From assembly GCA_000226015.1 (NCBI GenBank), contig JH152650.1, positions 255,421 through 285,262 on the forward strand: 29,842 bases of DNA. Direction: 5' to 3'. Under the pieces are notes generated by a model. That model searched no databases. It was not told where the DNA came from and saw nothing but the letters and a program-made list of their open reading frames with translations. A program made the translations under genes and the position numbers. The DNA comes from Mnemiopsis leidyi. Its lineage: Eukaryota; Ctenophora; Tentaculata; Lobata; Bolinopsidae. Below are positions 1-8,988 of this stretch, in pieces. Positions within the stretch are counted from its first letter, which is position 1, and each line of letters opens with the position of its first letter.

Positions 1-55
1 TAACCTGAATATTATCTTATACAGGACAGAGTAACAATAATATCACACCCCCCAG

Positions 56-3000
56 TACAGACAGAGTAACCTGGTGATGCTCCTCCCCCACGGCATGGAG
101 GGGATGGGACCCGAACATAGCTCTGCTAGGATGGAACGTTTCCTCCAAATGTGTAATGACGATGAGGACTGTAAATACGAGGTTTGTTTTGTCACGTGAC
201 TGATGACGTCACCGGAAGATAAGGTGTTTACTGTTGAACTTTTCTTTGGTTTTATTGTACCAAGATCCAAGTGGTTTTGTGATAACATTACGTCATGTTT
301 GAATTCTGTAGGTGCCATTGCATGGTTTTTCAATTAGATGAAGTCATAAGTTCCCGTCGCTTGAATGACCAACAGATAATTTTAGTGACGTCACTTTGTT
401 TCAATGACGTCATGTTTCTATGACGTCATCACGTTTTCATGACGTCATCATATTTCTATGACGTCACATCGTAGGGTGTAAGCTCGGACCAACAACTGTG
501 GGACTGTAACTGGCAGATAATGAACGTGACTACTCCCGCTAACATGTTCCACGCACTCAGGAGACAGATGTACATGAAGTTCAGGTGGGCATTGCTGAAA
601 TACTTGACTTTGTGATAGGATGAGTTTTAACGAAGTAATAAGATAAGATAACAAACATGAAATTTTTAACTTGCTTGCCTCATGATGGGAGTGACGTGAG
701 GTGTATTGGCTATTACCGGTGTGTTAGCTGTTACGGTTGCCGGTTTTAAACCTTCTTGTTCTTTACTACATGGCTTGTAAACAGGGATTGACTGCTATAC
801 ATAAAATAAGATAAGATTGAATTGAGAAAGGAATTTTTGGGAAGAGGTCACGAATCACTTATATCACGTGACAGCGTTCCTCGATGTTTATTGGTCTTAC
901 CTAGCTCCTCATTGGTCAATCCCTGTCACATGATACGAAAAATTTGTGACCCTTGCCTTCCCCGAAACTCAATACTTCTCTCTTTTCTGACTTAACAAAC
1001 TTAATCATGATTTGCTTCTGAACAGCGCGAGTGTGCTTGTTACCGTAAACTTATTTCTTTATAAATATTAGCGTATGAAGGGTTATTTTGCGTGATTTGC
1101 TATCACATAGCGAGATGATAGCAAATCACGCAAAACAACCGTATCACTCGTTCCGTTAAGAGTATAAGTAGACGGATATACCGAGAATATTGTTTTCAAA
1201 CCTCAGCTGTTCGTAAGGACATAACCATAGAGCGGAACCTCTTCAAGCCCTCATATTCTCATAATAATATCAACGAGATGGGAAATTACAATTTCCTCTC
1301 ACTACAGCGGACGAGAACCACGCACTTCCCTCCAAGTAAAACCTAATTAACGTCACATGTCAGACAGGTCTAAAGTCCTCCAAACCACTCTAATTTTTGG
1401 GTAATTTTAAAAATGACGACATTTGCGAGATGTCTCTTATCGCTTGTGACAGGGACCACACCTTAGCTCGGATAGCTCCGTGCCAAGGTTTTGTAACCAG
1501 AGACTAGATAACCTGAGGAGAGTGAGACTAATTCTGTGGTTCTAAAACGTGACACGTGACACCATTACTTGACATTAAAACTGGTTGCAATAAATTTGTT
1601 GAAACGGCACTACCTGGCTACAGATGATGGATAATTATAAAACTGGCTGATTTGTAAATTATTCCTTTACATTTGTTTATTTTGTATAAAACTAAGAATC
1701 ATTCCAGGAAGCCGCTCGTTATTTTCACCCCAAAATCTCTACTTCGACACCCTCTGGCTAGAAGTTCGTTCGACGAGATGATCCCAGGAACCTCCTTCAA
1801 ACCAATTATTCCCGAGAGTAGTGACGTCACGAAAACTAAAAAACTTATCTTATGTTCGGGAAAAGCTTACTACGATCTTTTCGAGGTTTGTTTGGTGTTT
1901 GCAGACATATTTGATAACACCAATAAAGCTTGACACAGTCGATCATTTATGTAGATTGTAGCTAAGTTATCGCAAATAAGATATTGTACAATAATGATTT
2001 TTATCTCGTATAGCTTCATTAGAAGTTTGCTTCAGAACCTCAAACTAAAACCGAATTCTAAAATTTAAAAAAATCCAAAAAATTACAAGTGCTGGTGAAA
2101 AATGTCAATCCGTATGAAATTTATCCTTATCTGAAATGGGTCTTGTAAGTTGGGACGTAGTCGTAAAAAATTCTAACAAACAAATTACCATTAACGTTTG
2201 GGTAAAATGCCATTAACGTTTGGGTGCAATGCCATTGCCAATCCTCTCAATCAAAATAGTGGAACTCACTCCACTCTCTAAAGGAAATATGACAGTTTTA
2301 CCAGCCAGTTCTCTCCCGACCACTTGATCTGGAGTATAGTCCCCTCCTTTCACCAAAATATCCGGTCTTATCTCCTCGATCAGCTTAATGGGGGTTTTCT
2401 CTTCGAACGGTATTATTTCATCAGCCAAGTTTAGTTCTTTCAGAAACTTAACTCTACATTCCAGCGTATTTACCGGTCGAGTGATACCTTTATTTAACTT
2501 GACACTCAAATCCGAATTTATCCCGATAATAAAACGGCCACCCAGGCCCCGACAGTAGTTTAACAACTTGAGATGTCCCACATGGACCAGGTCAAAACAG
2601 CCGTTAGTGAAAACTACTTTCTCCGCCGGAGACTCATGGTTTGGTTTCCGAGGTTTTAGGACGGTTTCCATCCAGTCAGTTTTGTTTAGTATGTAACATC
2701 CAGATATTCCCACTGCAATCCTTCCTACTTCTGTCAGGACGTCCAACACAAGATCTTCTCTGTTCTCCAACAGACCACCCTGTTCTGTTTCTAATTGTGT
2801 GTATCCCTGTAGAAATACTGCTGTAGCTGCTAGGAGAGCGTCTCCACAGCCGTTAACGTCAACCAGTTTCGGGACTTCTGCACAATTTCTCTTTGTTGAT
2901 TTTACCGATTTGTCTTCTGTTTGTCGATAAAGAATCATCCCGTCATCATCTAACGTTTGGAGGATGTAGGAAAATCCATACTTTTTCATGGCAGTATTTG

Positions 3001-6000
3001 CGAAGTTTTCCGGTTTTATTTTCTCATGCGATATGAATCTGTTAGCTTCCTCTCTATTGGGTTTGATAAGATTTGCACCTCTAAACTTGCTCCAATCTGG
3101 CAGGATGGGGTCCACTAAAACCGTCACTCCAGCTTCTCTACAAATCTGTATCACTCTAACACAGAGACCCTCTGTCAAAAACCCCCTATCATAATCAGAA
3201 AGCAGTATCGCATCCAAGTTTCTCAGTAACTTTTCCTGAATATACTCCACAATTTGATCCTCGTTTTCCTCACTAAGTTCTGTTCGCTTACTCGGATAAT
3301 CAAACCTAGAGATCATCTGATTCCCCACAAAAACTCTGTTAATGACCACCATCCTTCTCTCCTTCTGCTCGAAATTCACAAAGTTCACCTGTTCTCCTAA
3401 GAGTTGTCCAATCATCCGCGCGTCTTCCTCGCAGAAACTCGACACAAAGTGAACATCCTCAAAGAAATCTGTTAGAGATCTGACGACATTGCCGATGCCT
3501 CCCAGGCTTGAACTAGTCGTCTCTACCTCCACTGTTGGAACTGCTGCTTCTGGAGCTAGAGAGTTTGCTGATCCGTGGAAGTTCTTGTCCACAAGAATGT
3601 CACCCAGCAACAGGATACTCGACATGGCTGCATTACATTGTATTGATTTGCTAATGGTACTATGCAAAACATTGGGTTTACTGTTCAAGATTCTTGGAAA
3701 AGATAATCATTGGAAAAGATAATCATAATGCGCATAAGAAAAAGGTCTTTAAAAGTTTCATGATGACTAATGACTAAAATATCTCAAATTTAGTCATAAG
3801 AACTAAAACGTATTCCCAGTGAAATCAGGAATCGCATTCTGGCTTCTGATAATATGATAACTTTTTTAATGTTGATGATTAATCGGACTAATGCGCTGAC
3901 AAAACTTAGCAAAAAATTAATGAAACCTAAGATCAAGCTACTTAGCTAACTAAATTTGTAATGAATAGCACGATTGAGGAAAATACACTAGATTGTGAAA
4001 TAGATTGAAGCAAACATGATTCATGTATATTAACAATGTAATTGAACCTTGAACCTTGATACAGTCGTGATTGCTAACAGCCATCTGCGAGCTGAGAGAA
4101 CTGAACTTGAATTGCTAAAGAACAAAAACGAAGAACGTTCTAGAGCAATGTATTATTTTCTAGTGTAGTACAGCAGAATGTTATCCGGAATTGTTGACAT
4201 AGTAGTATTTACATTGTTCTTATTCCAATTCAATTGTTTACATTTTTCTCATATCCATCTAATTGTTTACATTGTTCTTATTCCAATCCAATTGTTTACG
4301 TTGCTCTCATTGCAGTCCAATTGTTTACGTTGCTCTAGCAGTTGGACATAAGATAAACACGCTATTATAGAAAAGAATATAATTTGTTTTGAGAGTCATT
4401 GAGATCTACTATATTTTGTCTATTTCATCTTGGATCTGACTAATGTTTCATGTCACGACTGATATTGAAACCATCCCAAGCCGAGAGAGTATCATTATCT
4501 CGATTTAACTTCTCCTATCTAAACAATGATGAAATACGAAGAGTTGGTCAATGGTCACGCGTTGAAATATTGTTTCTAGATCGTTTATGATATCACAGTT
4601 AGTATCGGCTGTGTTACGGCTCAGAAAATCTTTCTAGATCGATAATTTTGGGAGGGTCGCTAGTGGACCGTGCAACAAATCGGATTTTTATCAAATGAGC
4701 CCACCAATGTGAGCATTAAGTCGATCCATATCAAAATTTTGTATAAATATTCTGTAGATATATTACACCGGTGCAGGAGGCATTGGTTCCCGCTTGTTTA
4801 AGGGTCCCGTAACAAGGGAGCGAACATCTATGCCACAACTCCCATAATGTAGATGGGAGGGACTGCCACTTCACAATGTTAAAGTTAAATTGCTGTTGGC
4901 ATAGGACGGGGAATAAGCGGAATTCTTGTTTTTAGATCGGCATTCTGTAAATTTGGATAACATTGAATTAATCAACATAATCCCGAAGCCCAAATCGTAT
5001 TTTGACCCTAACCCGAAAAACCACCTTGGTCATGGTGCTCCGTGCTCCCAAAATTGAATTTACTTCAAGCTAGAATGAAATCGATAACTTGATCGAAAAT
5101 TTTTATGTAAATTTTAATGAAAAATCCGAGGATAATGTTTTAAAACTGCTAAACTGTTCCAAGATCCAAGAATGCGCTTTTTTGGTCTCTCATACCGTCG
5201 AGCGTTTGTATTTAAATTACTTGTAACTTCTAAATAACTCGATTTTAGAAGCTCTTGGCTTAATTGTGACTGAAAGAAGGAAAGGACCGAGTTTCCTTCT
5301 ATGTATTTCTTAGAAAGATAAAGTAGTTTGCTGAGAGTTACGGGAAGGGAAGACAGGGCATTTCCTAACCCGTTATTATTTTAGGAGCGAGCACAGAGGG
5401 GACTTGAAGAGGAGATCGCGATCACGAGGATAGAACAACTGCATCCCTTCCCTCACTCCCTGATTGAGGAGGAATTAAGGAGATACCCTCAAGACACCCA
5501 GGTTTACTATCCTGCTGTTTCCTTAGTTTTTATTGTTGATAACGCGAACAATACGTCTAAAATGTGAAATCATATCTATCCGCTCATTCTAATCCCTCTT
5601 TGCAGCCCCGTTTCCTACACATATGTTTAAGTACCTTACCAGTGTGATATTCTCTTTGTCAAGTCTGTGTGTCTCCAGGTGAGTTGGGTACAAGAAGAAC
5701 ACAAGAACGCTGGAGCGTGGAGTTACGTGAAACCCCGGGTAGAGAACCATCTATCTTCAGGAACAGAGCTTGAGTAAGTTAAACTTGAGTAAAGTTAGGT
5801 GTAGTTATAATGTGGTTATTGTAATACTACTTATAACTTAAGCACTGTGCGTTTTTTATTTCCATCTCTCATGCTTTTTTGCCGGAGGCAAAAAGGCAAA
5901 GTAGACGGTTTAAAGTGGTCGGATTTTGGTGGTGGTAGGTGGGTAGGTAGGTAGATGGCGGTGTCCGCAGGTCCGCTGTCCGCGGTCAAAAAGCAATTTA

Positions 6001-6940
6001 ACACATAGTGCGCGCAACTGTTGTCCGTTACTATGTCAAAGTTGCATGTTTAACAAATTGCCTCCGCAAAGTTATTCTACGCTGACTATATCTTTGCGAG
6101 TTTATTAGTATTACCGTTGCGCGGCGTACGTTAATTTGATACCGAATTCTTATGCTTTTCTGACTTAACTACGGTTTAAAGTTTATGTGCAAATATGGCC
6201 AATTGATGCTTTCTTAATCTATACTTCTTATGCAACTTTAAGTTTTATTTTGCGTTGCCACGATCATATTGTTCATTGATTAGTGAATTACATCACACAA
6301 AATGACGTAACGCGAATTTAACAGTGTGCAGCGTTACATTTATAATTTTCCAAAAATCAATAAAATTGGTTGCTCCTTTTACTGGGGAAAGTCTTTTGGC
6401 TTTTCTCTCTCAAAATAAAGTGATATTTAGATTGAGCCCAGGGTTACAATTAATATTATTATTAATATTATCGTTCACTTCGTTAAGTTTCTCTCGGTCA
6501 ATTGCTTTTGACTAGTATTATCATCACACAAGTTGCAATAAAATTGTTCCAGTTTCGCGGCCAATATTTACACTGTAGTTGCTGTGGAATTTGCGACAGT
6601 ATATCTGCTGCTCGAATCCAACTGCTTCTATTACCAACAGAGAGCAGATCAAAACAGTTTCTTTAGAATTGGAGAGATGGAAATCTAGCGCCCGCCTGAG
6701 ACCTAACTAAGCGAGCGCAATTCTTGATTCATGTAGGAGCTCTAGGAAATATTCTGTTGATAACCAATTTGCAGCAGTATTAATTAATGATGTTCAAAAT
6801 CTGTTCATCTCAGTTTCCCCTAAATCGTCTTGTCTTTCAGATATATCGGTAGAGGACCAGCAGCGTCCGCAGCGACAGGAAACAAGAAAATTCACAAGAC
6901 AGAGTACAAGAAACTCATGGATCACAGTTTTGCACTTTGA
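56..6940 (+). CDS. OGDH: 2-oxoglutarate dehydrogenase E1 (OGDH-type), 3' part, six coding exons
   Basis: This is the C-terminal part (about 239 residues) of the thiamine-diphosphate E1 subunit of the mitochondrial 2-oxoglutarate dehydrogenase complex, which decarboxylates 2-oxoglutarate in the TCA cycle. Exons: about 56-181, 475-584, 1708-1885, 5385-5501, 5679-5773 and 6841-6940 (stop TGA 6938-6940); all splice phases agree and all introns are GT-AG. Readable family motifs are [17 protein letters not shown] in exon 1, DCNW and [12 protein letters not shown] in exon 2, [16 protein letters not shown] in exons 2-3, [12 protein letters not shown] and CSGKAYYDL in exon 3, [11 protein letters not shown] in exon 4, [18 protein letters not shown] in exon 5 and the AATGNKK tail in exon 6. 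These match OGDH/OGDHL and not the paralogue DHTKD1. The exact start of the first exon is uncertain: AG occurs at 55, 60 and 64. The C-terminus (HSFAL) is shorter than in vertebrates. No AATAAA was seen within about 250 bp of the stop. Intron 3 contains the antisense HldE-like gene. The upstream part of the gene lies outside the window. Confidence 0.95.
386..466. promoter_or_regulatory. array of five CRE palindromes (TGACGTCA)
   Basis: Perfect TGACGTCA octamers start at 386, 405, 421, 440 and 459 (spacings 19, 16, 19, 19), within a degenerate tandem repeat with T-rich spacers. A sixth perfect copy is at 204-211 and a near match (TTACGTCA) at 289-296. The array lies in OGDH intron 1 and ends eight bases before the exon 2 acceptor at 474, so it occupies the place of the usual polypyrimidine tract. 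TGACGTCA is the consensus for CREB/ATF-type bZIP factors. Function is inferred. Confidence 0.65.
860..935. promoter_or_regulatory. E-box plus CCAAT module in OGDH intron 2
   Basis: A TCACGTGA palindrome at 864-871 is followed within 65 bp by two ATTGGTC (inverted CCAAT) motifs near 888 and 911, and by a CACATG E-box variant. The same combination recurs at 8.4, 12.5, 21.3 and 25.3 kb. Regulatory role is inferred from motif co-occurrence only. Confidence 0.4.
1081..1140. repeat. near-perfect 25-bp inverted repeat (hairpin) in OGDH intron 2
   Basis: Arms 1081-1105 and 1116-1140 are complementary over 25 bp with one mismatch (A1085 side), separated by a 10-base loop. The inner 20 bp match perfectly. 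Pairing stops abruptly at both outer ends. It could be a foldback element, a small transposon remnant or a small-RNA precursor; the stem is at the short end for a pre-miRNA. Confidence 0.75.
1168..1180 (+). repeat. partial copy of dispersed repeat (13-mer core)
   Basis: The 13-mer GTAGACGGATATA is also found exactly at 28973-28985 and, on the minus strand, at 7581-7593. It is preceded here by CGTTAAGAG, resembling the CGTTAGAACG that precedes the other copies. Probably a diverged member of the same family. Confidence 0.4.
2188..2225. repeat. 16-bp direct duplication across the HldE-like stop codon
   Basis: CCATTAACGTTTGGGT occurs at 2188-2203 and 2210-2225, a 22-bp offset. The second copy contains the stop codon (TTA on the plus strand at 2213-2215) of the minus-strand gene, so the last codons and stop were duplicated locally. 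The copy outside the gene is 3' flank. Confidence 0.8.
2213..3625 (-). CDS. hldE: bifunctional HldE/RfaE-like heptose kinase / nucleotidylyltransferase, intronless, nested in OGDH intron 3
   Basis: The 470-residue protein has the two-domain order of bacterial HldE (E. coli about 477 residues). The N-terminal half is a PfkB/ribokinase-type kinase: LLLGDILVD at 5-13, a GG at 42-43, LSDYDRG near 142-148, VDP near 171-173, IKPNREEA near 187-194, and the signature DVNGCGD, whose D262 is the expected catalytic base, with G259-G261 as the anion hole. The C-terminal half is a cytidylyltransferase-fold domain: [12 protein letters not shown] at 340-351 (HxGH), NSD near 370-372, RPVN near 383-386, and LVKGGDY near 424-430. 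In bacteria the kinase makes heptose-1,7-bisphosphate and the transferase makes ADP-heptose. All visible key motifs are intact and there is no stop or frameshift. The start chosen is the first ATG (3623-3625, G at -3). An in-frame TTG at 3686-3688 would add 21 residues but is not needed. No introns are visible. The substrate in this organism is inferred, not shown. Confidence 0.93.
   Translation of the reverse strand: MSSILLLGDILVDKNFHGSANSLAPEAAVPTVEVETTSSSLGGIGNVVRSLTDFFEDVHFVSSFCEEDARMIGQLLGEQVNFVNFEQKERRMVVINRVFVGNQMISRFDYPSKRTELSEENEDQIVEYIQEKLLRNLDAILLSDYDRGFLTEGLCVRVIQICREAGVTVLVDPILPDWSKFRGANLIKPNREEANRFISHEKIKPENFANTAMKKYGFSYILQTLDDDGMILYRQTEDKSVKSTKRNCAEVPKLVDVNGCGDALLAATAVFLQGYTQLETEQGGLLENREDLVLDVLTEVGRIAVGISGCYILNKTDWMETVLKPRKPNHESPAEKVVFTNGCFDLVHVGHLKLLNYCRGLGGRFIIGINSDLSVKLNKGITRPVNTLECRVKFLKELNLADEIIPFEEKTPIKLIEEIRPDILVKGGDYTPDQVVGRELAGKTVIFPLESGVSSTILIERIGNGIAPKR
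3694..3725. repeat. two tandem 16-bp units upstream of the HldE-like gene
   Basis: TTGGAAAAGATAATCA is present twice in tandem (3694-3709, 3710-3725), about 70 bp 5' of the HldE-like ATG on the minus strand. It is in the presumed 5' UTR or promoter. No clear TATA box was seen here. Confidence 0.8.
3726..4202. other. OGDH intron 3, non-coding, 5' of the HldE-like gene
   Basis: AT-rich intronic sequence without convincing exons. It must contain the promoter of the minus-strand nested gene if that gene is transcribed independently, but I see no diagnostic core-promoter motif. Confidence 0.5.
4205..4336. repeat. 29-bp minisatellite, about 4.5 copies, with forkhead-like sites
   Basis: TTTAC anchors recur at 4208, 4237, 4266, 4295 and 4324, exactly 29 bp apart. 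The unit resembles CAATTGTTTAC followed by ATTGTTCTTATTCCAAT. Copies 2 to 5 contain TGTTTAC, the reverse complement of the forkhead core GTAAACA. It lies in OGDH intron 3 about 0.6 kb upstream of the HldE-like start. Confidence 0.85.
4337..5384. other. remainder of OGDH intron 3
   Basis: No coding exon recognised. A small CTCCCAT...ATGGGAG inverted repeat occurs near 4834-4854. Otherwise ordinary AT-rich intronic sequence. Confidence 0.5.
5876..6071. mobile_element. possible small terminal-inverted-repeat element in OGDH intron 5
   Basis: TTTGCCGGAGGCAA at 5878-5891 and TTGCCTCCGCAAA at about 6058-6070 are inverted with one gap. The left end is itself a hairpin (TTTTTGCC-GGA-GGCAAAAA, 5876-5894). 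The interior of about 165 bp is unusually G-rich, with a GTAG/GTGG simple-sequence run (about 5929-5957) and CpG-rich stretches, unlike the intron around it. A non-autonomous transposon is the likeliest explanation; target-site duplications were not identified. Confidence 0.4.
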
Positions 6941-7560
6941 GTGTTAGCTGCTCTCAGTTTCACTGGACGATTTATCTCAAAATATAGGGAATTTTACTAA
7001 AAATTTGTAGTTATGTGATGCTCTTGGAAGAACTTAAATTGTAAATTGGATATGATATTTATTTAGGTTTTAGCGGTAGTTTGCTTCAAGTTAAATTATA
7101 TGAAATTGAAGATTTTTCACCTCAAGAGATGAAAAATGATGCATGAACCAATTCTTGAGGATTTATATCTCGAGGCATAAAAATCACTATTAGTTCAGTC
7201 ACTGCAGTCTGGTTACAACTCTGTCTTTTTCCGACGTATACGTATAATAATGATCTGGCATAGTGTTAACCAACCGAAAATCTGTGGACGGGGCTCAACT
7301 CTTTTTTCAAAGTTGTTCGCTGTTTAGTAATGTTGAGATGGTATTTGTTATAATGTCCATTGAGTTTGACATATGTCAACCCTTTTTTTGCTCAATTTAT
7401 ATCGTAGTTTTATTTTTTGACAAGCTTAAGATTGCCAGGTTTGGGATACGAAGTTTGAATTTGTATACCACCAATAGTAATGATCTCTACAGGTAGATCA
7501 TCAGCAATATGTTAATTCCCACTCGCTGTAAGTTGTGAAAGCAGTTTGCGAATTCGGTTT
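6941..7560. other. OGDH 3' flank / 3' UTR
   Basis: AT-rich sequence after the OGDH stop. It presumably contains the 3' UTR and cleavage site, but I do not see a canonical AATAAA in the first few hundred bases; AUUUA-type motifs occur near 7059. No coding exon recognised. Confidence 0.5.
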
Positions 7561-7570
7561 TATGGTTTAC

Positions 7571-7630
7571 TTGACGAGATTATATCCGTCTACCGTTCTA
7601 ACGAAACGTCTGCCGTTCTAACGAAACGTT
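7571..7630 (-). repeat. dispersed repeat copy A with internal 20-bp tandem duplication
   Basis: Reading the minus strand, this matches the element at 28968-28995: GAACGGTAGACGGATATAAT followed by CTCGTCA. On the plus strand a 20-bp unit is duplicated: CGTCTACCGTTCTAACGAAA at 7587-7606 and CGTCTGCCGTTCTAACGAAA at 7607-7626. Family unknown. Confidence 0.7.
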
Positions 7631-8339
7631 CAGCTTTAGCTGCGTGATTCGGGTATCACCGCGACAATGGTTTACTCGTAGAAAATAATCCTGCTGTGAT
7701 CGAAACTGTTTTAGCTGGTGATACTGATCATGAAATTCTCTGTTAATTGTAATCGTAATGGTTGGACCTACATGGCAGGGCCAATGGCCCCGCAACAATT
7801 TTTCTGGAGACTCGGGGAACCTAACTAGCGGTTTTACTTTTGACCAGAGGTACTTAGAGTTCAGACACCTTGAGTCTTGAGTACAGAATCAGCACAACCC
7901 CGATTCAACAACTCTGAACTTACAACTAACAAGATTATAATTTCATCCGCAGTTTGGTTTGCCTTCTCAGTTTTTATAATGACACTGTGAGTGTGTCCGA
8001 AAACAAAAATGATTCTGTTGGTAGGTAGATGAACATCCGAATTCAATAATAATAGAATGAATGCGGTCTGAACCTAGGCTACAAGATGGTTGAACCATTA
8101 GCTATTGTCCTGTGACTGCGCTGACAAATTGAATTTCTGGCTGGGTATTAAAGGCCGGAGATTGTGTTATCAACATGCCGTGTAATGAGGAACCCGGGTA
8201 GAGAGAATGGAGTGGGAAAGATAGTGCAGCTCGTATATGAGTAAGTTCTGGACATATACCCAATGTAACGCTACCCGATCTGGTCTCGTCGTGGCATTAC
8301 AGTGTCCCCAGAACACCAAACTCGATTAGATAATACGAG

Positions 8340-8600
8340 GAGAAAACCGGGGCAACCAATGGCTGAGAAGTCCAAGGTCGTGTGACCGAACTTTTCTATC
8401 ACGTGATATCCATTGCAACCAATCACCTTCTGGGGACGTCCTCCTTCTGCAAACATCACGTGACAGTTGCCTGGGTAACGACTGGGTAACCCTGGTAACG
8501 TGACCAGAAGATCCAGGGCCCTGGTTGGAGCGAGTCGGTCCGGTGTTTTGATTGCGACCCAGGAGAAAACCACGTGGTTTTCAACCAGGCGCTTACTTTT
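8340..8600. promoter_or_regulatory. compact regulatory module: two RFX X-boxes, three CACGTG E-boxes, CCAAT boxes
   Basis: Two perfect matches to the RFX X-box consensus (GTNRCC-N2-RGYAAC) lie 20 bp apart: GTTGCCTGGGTAAC at 8466-8479 and GTAACCCTGGTAAC at 8486-8499. CACGTG is at 8400-8405, 8457-8462 and 8571-8576, the first two as TCACGTGA. CCAAT occurs near 8355 and 8419. No neighbouring coding exon is identified. A promoter or enhancer is inferred from motif density. The long minus-strand open frame over this region (8271-8573) resembles no known protein. Confidence 0.5.
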
Positions 8601-8834
8601 TGTGAAATTTCTCTACCGGCACGATGACGCTGTGCTGCTAAGTAAATAACTGCAGTTCCTAGTGGTCGATGTGAGCTCTGCTCCGTGGCTGTGCCACCTC
8701 TTCTCTAAATCCTCTTGCTTAACTTCCCTCATTTGCTGTCACGCTCTCCTACTGCACTTGAAACTTTATGCAGCTTCAACATACCTCAGCGGATTGCGTC
8801 ATTTCTTGCTAATTGATTAGTGATGTAATCGATG

Positions 8835-8842
8835 TGACGTCA
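8835..8842. promoter_or_regulatory. CRE palindrome
   Basis: Perfect TGACGTCA, followed about 50 bp later by a variant TGACATCA. Part of the motif-rich 8.3-8.9 kb interval. Confidence 0.4.
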
Positions 8843-8962
8843 TTCTTTGTAGATCATTCGTCCATTTATAGGCTCCCAATCTGTATTATCGGTCAATGAC
8901 ATCACTGTGACACGTATCACCAAAAGTTCTGTGGCACTTTTGTTTGGGTTTTAATTTCGGAA

Positions 8963-8988
8963 ATTCGATCACATTTTTGTGATCGAAT
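8963..8988. repeat. perfect 11-bp hairpin with T4 loop
   Basis: ATTCGATCACA (8963-8973) and TGTGATCGAAT (8978-8988) are exact reverse complements separated by TTTT. No transcript evidence. It may be a structured RNA element or a chance palindrome. Confidence 0.7.

Noticed and set aside
3626..3688. Extending the HldE-like protein 21 residues upstream
   Set aside because: The upstream start would be TTG. In a eukaryotic gene the first ATG at 3623-3625, in good context, gives a length matching the family.
8271..8573. 100-codon minus-strand open frame
   Set aside because: It coincides with a dense cluster of binding motifs, shows no recognisable family and no clear splice signals; better explained as a regulatory module.
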